This document shows positions 19,392 through 29,888 of a stretch of 45,862 nucleotides of DNA, one piece after another; positions within the stretch are counted from its first letter, which is position 1; each line of letters opens with the position of its first letter. Under the pieces are notes generated by a model, which was not told the origin of the DNA, ran no database searches, and was given only the letters and a program-made list of their open reading frames with translations. The DNA is from Nemertoderma westbladi (lineage: Eukaryota > Xenacoelomorpha > Nemertodermatida > Nemertodermatidae): the NCBI GenBank assembly GCA_032718475.1, contig JAUCBJ010003821.1, positions 1 through 45,862 on the forward strand, written 5' to 3'. Position numbers and translations under genes: made by a program.

Positions 19392-19590
19392 CTTTTCCTT
19401 GCCGAGATTTCTTTTTCCACAGAAGAAAAATTAAAAACAACAGAGCTGCGATAAATACAAGAAGAGCAAAGAATATGGCGAGGGCGAAAGCCCAGTCGGG
19501 GAAACCCCTAGGAGGGGGTCTATAGGTGGTCGTTTCGGAGGGAACATGTGTAGGTGGTGGGAGGCTAGTCGTGGTTAACGGAACACAGTT
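19392..19590 (-). CDS. Cadherin gene exon: stalk and transmembrane helix
   Basis: 199 nt; acceptor TTATTCTAG, donor GTAAGT. Encodes NCVPLTTTSLPPPTH, a Pro/Thr stalk probably O-glycosylated, then a span of about 24 residues beginning WAFALAIFFALLVF, then the stop-transfer cluster KKKSRQGK. This fixes the orientation: N-terminus outside, C-terminus in the cytoplasm. Confidence 0.92.
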
Positions 19591-19636
19591 CTAGAATAAT
19601 AAATAGATTTTATTGTTAAATTTCTGGATTATTTAC

Positions 19637-19651
19637 GGGGGGGGGGGGGGG
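19637..19651 (+). repeat. (G)15 run
   Basis: Homopolymer in the intron upstream of the transmembrane exon, followed by a short complementary C7 run. One of six long G/C homopolymers in the window. Confidence 0.95.
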
Positions 19652-21281
19652 AGTATCCACCCCCCCTTTGCTCAAATTTTGAAATTCTTGTTTCTTTATT
19701 TCGTCTAGAGCAGAATTTAATGAGGATTACAAATCTGAAAACCGCTTAGTGAGACCTGCTTTAGTTCTCGAGTTAGAAGTGTTTTCCGTATGTCGGTCTG
19801 TCCGACAGACAGACAGACAGATTAGATTCCACCAAACATTAAAACTGACATCGGAAATGGAATCAGCGACCCCAAAAGCCACCGTAATAAAAATTTTAGC
19901 TCTTTGGTGTGCATCCTTCATACCAGAAATAATTAACCAACCAGAACACAGACAGCCACTTTTGGCGGGACGGTTTAAACTTTGAATTGAAGGGCATTTT
20001 CTCGGAATAACATTTTTCCTTTTTAAATTACTACTCCTCCGTCATTTCTTAACCAATTTTCTTCGTTTATGGCTCATGGCCATAAACTGGGGCTGGGGCT
20101 GGGGTTTATGGCTTTAAAAGTTATCCTATGGAATTTTAATAAATATTACCATTTTTTCTAATTAGCCAATTTTAATTAAAAATATGATAATTAATTAATT
20201 AAATTAATTTATTATAATAAAAATGGCTAATTACAAATTTTATAAGATAACTTTTGTAGAGTCGATCACGCTGAGTCCAAAAAAGATGGTTTCAAGAAAT
20301 TTGGACCAAAATTGAGGGACTAGTAGCAATTTTAGTGAAATCTTTAACTCCGCTGCCAGCCGCTAGGGGGAGGCTATAAATTTTCAAAATTTACTATAAA
20401 GGCTATTTGGCCTTCCATACAGTGGTTGACCATGACAAAATAGCCATATTATCATTTAACACTATTTGACAGCCATTTTAAAAAAAGGTTCGTCTATGGA
20501 CGAGCCGTAAGTAATCCAACTATTTATTTCTCGCACATGCTGTCTTGTATACTATTGATAACAGAGTGTATTATAGATATTTCTTGTTGCAGTTACCTAC
20601 TGAAATATAGGAAATTACCTAATATAAGGTTTTTTTTATACTAGCTAGTATGTTCGTCAAAATGTTAGCTATTATATTTGTATAATTCTATTACATTTTA
20701 TAAAAAATAGTTCTAAATTAATATACTAAGCGGAGCTAGTTTTTGTTATTTTTAAATTGTTGTTCTAGAACATGTTTGCTGGTTTATAAAAATGTTCCAG
20801 AATTTTTTTCTTAAACTTTTTTTAGAGGTCTAGAACATAGTTCTAGAATTTTTGTATATAATAGCGAAAATGTTGGCGAATCGCGAACAAAACATATAAA
20901 TATAAGAAATTGCCAATATTATCAATTATAAATCTTGTTAAATAATCCAGAAATTTTACAATAAAACAACATATTATTATATTGTGTATATAATCCATTA
21001 TCTCACTTAGGCCCCCGTTTCAATATTTGACTCACTCGCTTCGCTCGTTCGTGTAAATATTTACACTCGGTACCGGCGTGATATAAAGTTCGACATTATA
21101 GACACTATTATAAAGAGGCATGAATTATTAGTATGTTTGGTGAATGAGTTATTATAATTTTCGCTGGACACAACTCAAGAATTTCAGCATTGGCATCCAG
21201 GTGGGGTCGAACTGGTTACCTCCAGAAGATATATTTACACTGACTCGCTACATTACGCGATGCATTATTAATAAAACCAAC
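19652..21281. other. Intron without recognisable genes
   Basis: AT-rich intron. Short features only: (ACAG)n near 19800, GGGGCT repeats near 20090, and a palindrome GTGTAAATATTTACAC near 21051. No coding evidence. Confidence 0.5.
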
Positions 21282-21486
21282 CCGAATACAGAAAGTTATT
21301 GTGTAAGAGTTGATATTCGCAGACTCTCCTTCAGTTACCGACGGTGCGTCCGATATTGTCAATAACAATTCAATGGAATCAACTGGAATTTCAACCAAAT
21401 TCTTTACAAGTTTAAAGTGGACCGAGTTTCCGCTTTTAGGCACCAAGTCAAAGTATTCGTGGTACAAGGCGCTGGAATCTTTAAAG
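21282..21486 (-). CDS. Cadherin gene exon: membrane-proximal repeat end
   Basis: 205 nt; acceptor TTTATTGTAG, donor GTTGGT. Completes Ser, then FKDSSALYHEYFDLVPKSG, LVKNLVEIPVDSIELLLTIS and SYTITFCIR. Joined to the next exon it gives ...CIRNC, the cysteine-bearing end of the last cadherin repeat. Phase 2 in, 0 out. Confidence 0.85.
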
Positions 21487-21746
21487 CTACAATAAATAAT
21501 TATAATGTTACAAATATTGATGTTATAGTTATAAATGATGCACATACTACAGTATGATAACATTGATAATATTCTATCCATGATAAATACCGGTACTCTG
21601 ATAAATAATATATCATATCCAACTAGAATTAAAATGGTCGCACAACACCTGCACGGCACACTGAAACGGATGTCTCTAAAGCTTTATGATATAGGCCTAC
21701 ATCAATAAATGATTAAGTTCGCACATAATCATTGACGGTAGGCAGC

Positions 21747-22024
21747 AAACTTCACCCGCGCCCAATCTTCGCCCTCAAAATGAGCAAATATCGCCCAGCG
21801 GAAACCTTCGCCAGCAGGCAATCTTCGCCCGCGATCATCTTTCGCCCAATAAACAATTAGTGCTTTGGTTAGAAAAGGCAGTCTCTGTAACCTGCTCCTT
21901 TCCCTCAATTGGTAACTACAATGGTTATTAACAGGAATCAATTTATGTTTATTGGGCGAAGGTTGTAAGATTGCCGGAAGGCGAAGGTATTCCACGGGCG
22001 AAGATTGGACGCGGGCGAAGATTT
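21747..22024. mobile_element. Foldback/MITE-like element
   Basis: The two halves (21747-21870 and about 21950-22024) are imperfect inverted copies of each other, both rich in TTCGCCC/GGGCGAA; for example CCCGCGCCCAATCTTCGCCC on the left and its near complement at the right end. No ORF. Likely a non-autonomous DNA transposon; family not assigned. Confidence 0.7.
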
Positions 22025-22225
22025 CACCAAACCTCATCGCCCATGTGAAGAATACCAGGATTTCACTTTCCGGTCGACTTTTTATTGGAATTTTATATAT
22101 GAAGTTTTTTTTTTTGAATTTATCTTTATTAAGTGTTTTATAGCGCTTATTTCTGTCTTATAACCTCATTCGTTTATTGTTTTGGTTAGATTCAGCCCTT
22201 CTGTAACCTGTATTTTTGGTGAAAA

Positions 22226-23466
22226 CCTGGTATTCTTCACATGGGGGTAACTGCAAAGTGAAATGTAACGGCAGAAAGTCTGGTATTCTTCACATGGGGG
22301 TAACTGCAAAGTGAAATATAACGGCAGAAATCCTGGTATTCTTCACATGGGGGTAACTGCAAAGTGAAATATAACGGTAGAAAGTCTGGTATTCTTCACA
22401 TGGGGGGTAACTGCAAAGTGAAATATAATGGCAGAAAGTCTGGTATTCTTCACATGGGGGTAACTGCAAAGTGAAATATAACGGCAGAAAGTCTGGTATT
22501 CTTCATATGGGGGTAACTGCAAAGTGAAATATAACGGCAGAATGTCTGGTATTCTTCACATGGGGGTAACTGCAACGTGAAATATAATGGCAGAAAGTCT
22601 GGTATTCTTCACATGGGGGTAACTGCAAAGTGAAATATAATGGCAGAAAGTCTGGTATTCTTCACATGGGGGTAACTGCAAAGTGAAATATAACGGCAGA
22701 AAGTCTGGTATTCTTCACATGGGGGTCACTGCAAAGTGAAATATAACGGCAGAAAGTCTGGTATTCTTCACATGGGGGTAACTGCAAAGTGAAATATAAC
22801 GGGAGAAAGTCTGGTATTCTTCACATGGGGGGTAACTGCAAAGTGAAATATAACGGCAGAAAGTCTGGTATTCTTCACATGGGGGTCACTGCAAAGTGAA
22901 ATATAACGGCAGAAAGTCTGGTATTCTTCACATGGGGGTAACTGCAACGTGAAATATAATGGCAGAAAGTCTGGTATCCTTCACATGGGGGTAACTGCAA
23001 AGTGAAATATAATGGCAGAAAGTCTGGTATTCTTCACATGGGGGTAACTGCAAAGTGAAATATAACGGCAGAAAGTCTGGTATTCTTCACATGGGGGTAA
23101 CTGCAAAGTGAAATATAACGGCAGAAAGTCTGGTATTCTTCACATGGGGGTAACTGCAAAGTGAAATATAACGGCAGAAAGTCTGGTATTCTTCACATGG
23201 GGGTAACTGTAAAGTGAAATATAACGGCAGAAAGTCTGGTATTCTTCACATGGGGGTAACTGTAAAGTGAAATATAACGGCAGAAAGTCTGGTATTCTTC
23301 ACATGGGGGTAACTGCAAAGTGAAATATAATGGCAGAAAGTCTGGTATTCTTCACATGGGGGTAACTGCAAAGTGAAATATAATGGCAGAAAGTCTGGTA
23401 TTCTTCACATGGGGGTAACTGCAAAGTGAAATATAACGGCAGAAAGTCTGGTATTCTTCACATGGG
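22226..23466. repeat. 53-bp minisatellite, about 23 units
   Basis: Highly uniform units containing CTGGTATTCTTCACATGGGG on the plus strand. In the transcript (minus) orientation each unit contains TTTCACTTTGCAG, a pyrimidine-rich stretch ending in AG. Ends 18 bp from the 5' splice site of exon 23485-23924. An inverted single copy of its core lies at about 22041-22058. Confidence 0.95.
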
Positions 23467-23484
23467 CCAACCTCATTGACCCAC

Positions 23485-23924
23485 CTGAACTCGAAGTTAT
23501 TGTTGCCGTCGCTATCAGCTGCATCCACCGTCGCCACTCGGTCACCCGCCTCCGCCGCCACATCAACTATAAAATGCGTTTCCCCGGAAACAAACGGTCC
23601 GTGGCCCATAACAACAACTTGTATTGTCTCACTAACCAACAATATGGAACCAGCGTAGCCTTTTATAGTAACCATAATCTCGCTAACTCCTATTAAAGAT
23701 TTCTTCGTACACAACTCTCCTCGAGACAACTCGATGCTGTCGATTATTGCTGCTTTCTCGTCCGAAAGTGAAAAATACTCGTTGCCATTGGTGATAGCCA
23801 ATGAAGCGTCGCTGAATAAAAACGCGTCGCTGCTTCGTTTCATGGAAACCATAGCAACACACCCCCCTAAGGGCTCCGTTTCTATGACTTTGAGCGGGTT
23901 ATCATTTGGGTTGAATACTAAATA
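23485..23924 (-). CDS. Cadherin gene exon: diverged repeat and start of another
   Basis: 440 nt; acceptor TTTTTCTAG, donor CAG-GTGGGT. Begins YLVFNPNDNPLKVIE, contains EYFSLSDEKAAI, and ends with GDRVATVDAADSDGNNNFEF, whose DAADSDGNN is a cadherin-like DxD/N motif. Ends two bases into a Ser codon that the next exon completes. A 53-bp minisatellite starts 18 bp after the donor; frames extending into it are intron. Confidence 0.85.
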
Positions 23925-23972
23925 CTAGAAAAAGTAACAAAATACTAAAGAATATATTCGTGTTTAAATGTA

Positions 23973-23993
23973 GGGGGGGGGGGGGGGGGGGGG
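23973..23993 (+). repeat. (G)21 run
   Basis: Intronic homopolymer 49 bp upstream (transcript sense) of exon 23485-23924. Confidence 0.95.
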
Positions 23994-24428
23994 AATATTC
24001 TTATGAGGAGGTGGGGAACCCCGGCGAGAAAGTTATCACAATCAAACCGTCGGCTTCCTTTAACGTGTTCTAGAAGATTTTTATGTTGCTATACATCACA
24101 CTGTACATCGCAAATAAAGTGCTATAATTCTTTGACATTACCCCCACCCAGAAATTTTTCTATAAATCGTAATTAGATTGCATGAAATTTGAAACAGAGA
24201 TAGTTTCACCTCCCGACCACTGACTGGGTGAGCCAGAATTTGTATTTTTGCTTTCAATCTTTAGCTACAAACCTAACAGCTTCAAAACAGATCATGTTAA
24301 AGTGACAAGAACATTGCGGTTCAACCTCCAGAGCTGTGTTTGTTCACTAACTGAACAAAAACACAAACTTTCTATTAATTAAACTATAACTAACGGTACC
24401 GGTATAAAACTATACGATATAAACCCAC

Positions 24429-24866
24429 CAGTTTGTCGGAGCTCGATCTCCCAACCCGGACTCGAATCTTCTCGGAATCGCCAGCCAACCGGACTTCCTG
24501 GGATACCGGAATCAGTGTGTATTCGTACCAGACGCCCACATTGCGGGTTACTGGGGCAACCGTACACAACTCGTATGTAACAATGGCGGGAATAACAGCA
24601 GAGCATGTAGTTGCGATTGCTACTCGTTTATTCCGGGTAATATTATCTGTTCTAGAACGGCGTTTTTTACGGGATTTTTGATGTTTTGATATTCCTAGTA
24701 AAGTCGCATCGTCATTGGCTACTAGTAGAATATCCGGGGCTGTTGCTATGGTACCCGCGGCGAATTCGGTACATATTTTAGGGATAATTTGAGCCACACA
24801 AGTTCCCACCTTGTCAGTGTGGTGGACAATGGCCCCAGTTGAGTACTGGACATCCAGTTGTATGTG
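24429..24866 (-). CDS. Cadherin gene exon with polybasic motif
   Basis: 438 nt, phase 0 to 0; acceptor TAATTTCAG, donor GTGGGT. Opens HIQLDVQYSTGAIVHHTDK. Codons 64-72 (24651-24677) encode KSRKKRRSR, which contains R-x-(K/R)-R furin-type sites and would lie outside the cell or in the secretory lumen. Several Cys follow (TTCSAV, YELCTVAP). Repeat identity is weak; assignment comes from phase and position. An alternative donor further on would break phase with the next exon. Confidence 0.75.
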
Positions 24867-25211
24867 CTGAAATTAAAACAAATGAAATAAGTGAAACAAA
24901 TGAAATAAGTGTTACGACCAGTTTACTATTTCTGTAATTAAAGAAGATTTATAAAGTCTTTAATCATTAATAACTATTTACGTTTTAGGTGTTATAGCAA
25001 ATTGAACTAATTTGCTTGGCTCTATCTATATATTGCTTTCAAGCGGCCTATAGTGCCATTAATATAAATTTTATAAGTAAAACAAAATTAAACAAACACC
25101 AACAGAATAGTGTTTAAACATGATCAGAGTTTTCGGGATTTCCGATATAACGATATAACGAAATATTATTAATTATATTAATTACCGATAGGGTAAAACA
25201 ATAGAACCAAC

Positions 25212-25392
25212 CTGCTTAACTATTGATACCTCAACTTTCGCAGTTGAGCTTGAACCATCTGTTTTCGCCGTTGCCCGGACAACAATGGTATCCATGGTAT
25301 CCGCGGTCACCCCAGCAACCGATTCCACTAGTGTAACGAATCCGCTGACCTCATCAATAGCGTATCTAGTCACCTGGTCAGGGTCGTTGAAC
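25212..25392 (-). CDS. Cadherin gene exon: second half of a repeat
   Basis: 181 nt; acceptor CCTTAG, donor GTTGGT. One base completes Gly, then FNDPDQVTRYAIDEVSGFVT and TIVVRATAKTDGSSSTAKVEVSI, the usual A-ID-x-x-SG-x-V-T...V-x-A-x-D ending of a cadherin repeat. A 16-bp minisatellite ends 18 bp upstream of the acceptor, leaving almost no unique sequence for the branch point. Confidence 0.85.
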
Positions 25393-25410
25393 CTAAGGAA
25401 AAGTTTACGG

Positions 25411-27196
25411 TGTAACAGCTGTGTTCTATATAACAGCTGTGTTTTGTAACAGCTGTGTTCAAATACAGCTGTGTTCTATAACAGCTGTGTTCTATATAAC
25501 AGCTGTGTTCTGTAACAGCTGTGTTCAAATACAGCTGTGTTCTATAACAGCTGTGTTCAAATACAGCTGTGTTCTATAACAGCTGTGTTCAAATACAGAT
25601 GTGTTCTATAACAGCTGTGTTCAAATACCGCTGTGTTCTATAACAGTTGTGTTCAAATATAGCTGTGTTATATAACAGCTGTGTTATATAACAGCTGTGT
25701 TATATAACAGCTGTGTTATATAACAGCTGTGTTCAAATACAGCTGTGTTCTATAACAGCTATGTTCTATAACAGCTGTGTTCTATAACAGCTGTGTTCAA
25801 ATACAGCTGTGTTCTATAGCAGCTGTGTTCAAATACAGCTGTGTTCTATAACAGCTGTGTTCAAATACAGCTGTGTTCTATAACAGCTATGTCCTATAAC
25901 AGCTGTATTCTATCACAGCTGTGTTCAAATACAGCTGTGTTCTATAACAGCTGTGTTCAAATACAGCTGTGTTCTATAACAGCTGTGTGCAAATACAGCT
26001 GTGTTCTATAACAGCTGTGTTCTATAACAGCTGTGTTCTATAACAGCTGTGTTCAAATACAGATGTGTTCTATAACAGCTGTATTCTATAACAGCGGTGT
26101 TCTATAACAGCTGTGTTCAAATACAGCTGTGTTCTATAACAGCTGTGTTCAAATACAGCTGTGTTCTATAACAGCTGTGTTCAAATACAACTGTGTTCTA
26201 TAACAGCTGTGTTCTATAACAGCTTTGTTCTATAACAGCTGTACTCTATAACAGCTGTGTTCAAATACAGCTGTGTTCTATAACAGCTGTGTTCAAATAC
26301 AGCTTCTTCTATAACAGCTGTGTTCAAATACTGCTGTCTTCTATAACAGCTGTGTTCAAATACAGCTTCTTCTATAACAGCTGTGTTCAAATACTGATGT
26401 CTTCTATAACAGCTGTGTTCTATAACAGCTGTGTTCTATAACAGCTGTGTTCAAATACAGCTGTGTTCTATAACAGCTGTGTTCTATAACAGCTCTGTTC
26501 TATAACAGCTGTGTTCTATAACAGCTGTGTTCTATAACAGCTGTGTTCTATAACAGCTGTGTTCTATAACAGCTGTGTTCTATAACAGCTGTGTTCAAAT
26601 ACAGCTGTGTTCTATAACAGTTGTGTTCAAATACAGCTGTGTTCTATAACATCTGTGTTCTATAACGGCTGTGTTCTATAACAGCTTTGTTCAAATACAG
26701 CTGTGTTCAAATACAGCTTCTTCTATAACAGCTGTGTTCAAATACAGCTGTGTTCTATAACAGCTGTGTTCTATAAAGACTGTGTTCTATAACAGCTGTG
26801 TTCAAATACATCTGTCTTCTATAACGGCTGTGTTCTATAACAGCTGTGTTCTATAACAGCTGTGTTCAAATACAGCTGTGTTTTATAACAGCTGTGTTCA
26901 AATACAGCTGTGTTCTATAACAGCTGTGTTCTATAACAGCTGTGTTCTATAATAGCTGTGTTCAAATACAGCTGTCTTCTATAACAGCTGTGTTCTATAA
27001 CTGCTGTGTTCTATAACAGCTGTGTTCAAATACAGCTGTGTTTTATAACAGCTGTGTTCAAATACAGCTGTGTTCTATAACAGCTGTGTTCTATAACAGC
27101 TGTGTTCTATAATAGCTGTGTTCAAATACAGCTGTCTTCTATAACAGCTGTGTTCTATAACTGCTGTGTTCTATAACAGCTGCGTTCAAATACAGC
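25411..27196. repeat. 16-bp minisatellite with E-boxes, block 1
   Basis: More than 100 units of CTATAACAGCTGTGTT or CAAATACAGCTGTGTT. Each carries ACAGCTGT, a palindrome holding the CAGCTG E-box. Begins 18 bp from the acceptor of exon 25212-25392. A roughly 180-bp higher-order duplication is visible near 26840-27180. Confidence 0.95.
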
Positions 27197-27487
27197 ACTT
27201 TAGTGGAGCGACCTCGGTTAATCCTCTAAGTCGTAGGTCAAATAAGCAGCTAACCGTCTATATCCAATCGGTCCCACCACCGTTTGGACCCAGACGGTAA
27301 CCTGGTGTTTGTACTATTGCCAAGTTTTAGAGTGAAGCTGCACCAAGTTTATTACGACTTTAGACTAGAACATACCTTTTTTAGACTTTTCCATTATATC
27401 TTTTCAGCCAGTTTTCCATAGATTTTTCACGACTTTATTCTACCCTTTTTGAGACTTTTAGACTTTCTACAATCAGTTTTATTATAT
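27197..27487. other. Unique insert between the two E-box blocks
   Basis: About 290 bp of non-repetitive sequence, with GACTTTTAGACTTT-like short repeats near 27350-27470. No gene seen. Confidence 0.5.
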
Positions 27488-28269
27488 AACAGCATCATTC
27501 TAATACAGCTGTGTTCTATAACAGCTGTGTTATATAACAGCTGTGTTCTATAACAGCTGTGTTCTATAACAGGTGTATTCTAATCTAATACAGCTCTGTT
27601 CTAATACAGCTGTGTTCTATAATAGATGTGTTCTATAACAGCTGTGTTCTATAACAGCGTTCTATAATTGTTGTGTTCTATAACAGCTGTGTTGAAATAC
27701 ATCTGTGTTCTATAGCAGCCAGATTCTATAACAGCTGTGTTACATAACAACTGTGATTTAAAACAGCTGTGTTCTAAAACAGTTGTAATGTAAAACAGCT
27801 GTGTTCTATAACTAACAGCTGTATTCTATAACAGCTGTGTTCTATAACAGCTGTGTTCAATAAAATATGTGTTTTATAACAGCTGTGTTCTATAACAGCT
27901 ATGTTCTAATACAGCTGTGTTCTATAAAAGCTGTGTTATATAACATATGTGTTCTATAACAGCTGTGTTCAATAACAGATGTGTTCTATAACAGCTGCGT
28001 TCTATAACAGCTGTGTTCTATACCAGCTGTGTTTTATAACAGCTTTGTTCAATAACAGATGTGTTATATAACAGATGTGTTATATAACAGCTGTGTTCTA
28101 TAACATCTGTATTCTAATACATCTGTCAGCTTTGTTCCATAACAAATGTGATCTAAAATTGCAGTGTTCTATAACAGCTGTGTTCTATAGCTGTGTTATA
28201 TAACAGTTGTATTCTAATACAGCTGTGTTCTATAACAGCTGTGTTATATAACAGATGTGTTCTATAACA
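27488..28269. repeat. 16-bp minisatellite with E-boxes, block 2 (more diverged)
   Basis: Same unit family as block 1 with more substitutions and broken spacing. Confidence 0.9.
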
Positions 28270-28631
28270 CGTTCGTGGGGCCTTCGCGCAGGACGAGGCT
28301 CAGTTATCAGATACAGATTAAAATTGAGCAATTCTATGCAAAATCGGTACTTAAGAAATTTAAATAAATAATTAAGAAATTTAACCAAAACGCCAATAAG
28401 AATAAATCAAAGAAGAGAGGAATGTTCCCCCTCGCTTCAACCGCCCTCTTATTAATCTGCACCACCCCAACCTAAAGGAGCACAGAGGATAAATGAAAGG
28501 CAGGATAAAGCACGCTGGCTTATTCAGTTATTAGTTACACTAGTTGTAGTGCCCTGTCTTTATGTCCTCTATAGATGTACTTACCCATTGCCAAGTAGTA
28601 GACAATAGCTAGCTAGTACCACTAGTTAAGT

Positions 28632-28905
28632 TCCACCTTGGTGTAGTGGTCGCATTGAATTCACATCTCCCGTAGGTCGTGGGTTCGATCCTCACAGATG
28701 GGCCAGGGCAGTTTTCGTTTCGGCACTAATGCTTTAAAGGTACCAGCCAGGGCGCATCTCTGCCTTGCATCCTTAAGTGGTAGCTAAATGAGTACTGGAG
28801 TTTCCTCTGGGGAGTAAAGTTCTGGGGGGTCCGCACTGGAAATAAGTCGACAGACTTTGAGCGTAATCCCTCCTGGTCTAGTGGCCGAAAAAAATAACTT
28901 TTAAC
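28632..28905 (+). mobile_element. tRNA-derived SINE
   Basis: A-box TGGTGTAGTGG (28639-28649) and B-box GGTTCGATCC (28682-28691) at tRNA-like spacing, followed by an unrelated body and an A-rich end near 28890-28905. The head resembles a tRNA but the acceptor and anticodon arms are not intact, so this is a Pol III-promoted retroposon. Ends are approximate. Confidence 0.7.
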
Positions 28906-28995
28906 TTTTTACTCTACTTTAGTATGCCAAGGAATGAGGGAGTTATAGAGTGGCGAGGGCATTTTGATACTTAATTACGTTTAGATCAATTAAAA

Positions 28996-29687
28996 GGAGC
29001 CCCCCCCCCCCCCCCCCCCCCTATTTTTTTTCAAATTTCAATAAAATGCTACAAAATTTGGTATGATAATAGATCGACCCCTTTTCTTACTGGTGGCCTG
29101 TCGGATTTTTTAATTTATGAGCTATTTCGATACAACAAGCCGTTAAAAATCGTCTATTTCGCAATATTTAGCCATTTCCGTCAGCTTTACTTTTCGTCTT
29201 TGGAATGAAATCTAGATATCATTAGAACCGCCTTCATCTGCAGATTCCGAATCTGAAACCCGTTGAAAATTTCACCAAGAACTTCCGGAGATATTATCAA
29301 AATACTAAGGTGTAAATTTTTGTAAAATAAAATATAATTCTATAATTCTAATGTTTTTTTTACTCAATTCTAGAATATTAATTATGGGTAATGAAAAAAC
29401 AAGTTGGAGAGTTTTAAACGCTCAGCTAAATAATAATTAATATTCTAGAATAAATACAACAAAACATCAGAATTATAGCGATTTACGTCTCTGAATTTAC
29501 ACATTAGTATTTTGATAAAATCTTTACCAATTTTTGGTTAAATTTAAAACGGTTTTCAGATTCGGAATCTACAGACGAAGGCGCTTCTAATGATATCTAT
29601 AGACTACATTTCAAAGACGTAAAATAAAGTCTACGGAGGTAGTTAAATATTGCTGAAATTTGAAAAAAATTATGGGGGGGGGGGCTC
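28996..29687. mobile_element. Large foldback element with poly-C/poly-G ends
   Basis: Long inverted repeat with arms of roughly 200-300 bp: GGAG(C)22 ... TTTCAAATTTCA on the left mirrors TGAAATTTGAAAAAAAT...(G)11CTCC on the right, and GATTCCGAATCTGAAA mirrors TTTTCAGATTCGGAATC. The centre (about 29385-29430) is unpaired. No ORF. Confidence 0.8.
29000..29021 (+). repeat. (C)22 run
   Basis: Homopolymer inside the left terminal repeat of the foldback element. Confidence 0.95.
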
Positions 29688-29888
29688 CGACCCCCTAAAA
29701 ATGGTTGTTGTATTAAGGGTTATGGTGTAATTAGGTACATAGGTCCTGTGTCGATAAGAGAAAGGAGCAGTTTGCATGATATTCTAACCAAAACAATATA
29801 GGAGAGTCAATAGTATAGGAAACAGTTAAATCTTGCTAATAATCAACTGTTAATTAATAGAAATAAAAGCTACTTTATTACGCAAGGC

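Noticed and set aside
23352-23484. Continuation of the cadherin exon frame into the 53-bp array
   Set aside because: A CAG-GTGGGT donor at 23485/23484 gives the phase needed by the next exon; the rest is repeat translation.
28632-28705. Functional tRNA gene
   Set aside because: A and B boxes are good, but no intact cloverleaf arms are seen and a SINE body follows.
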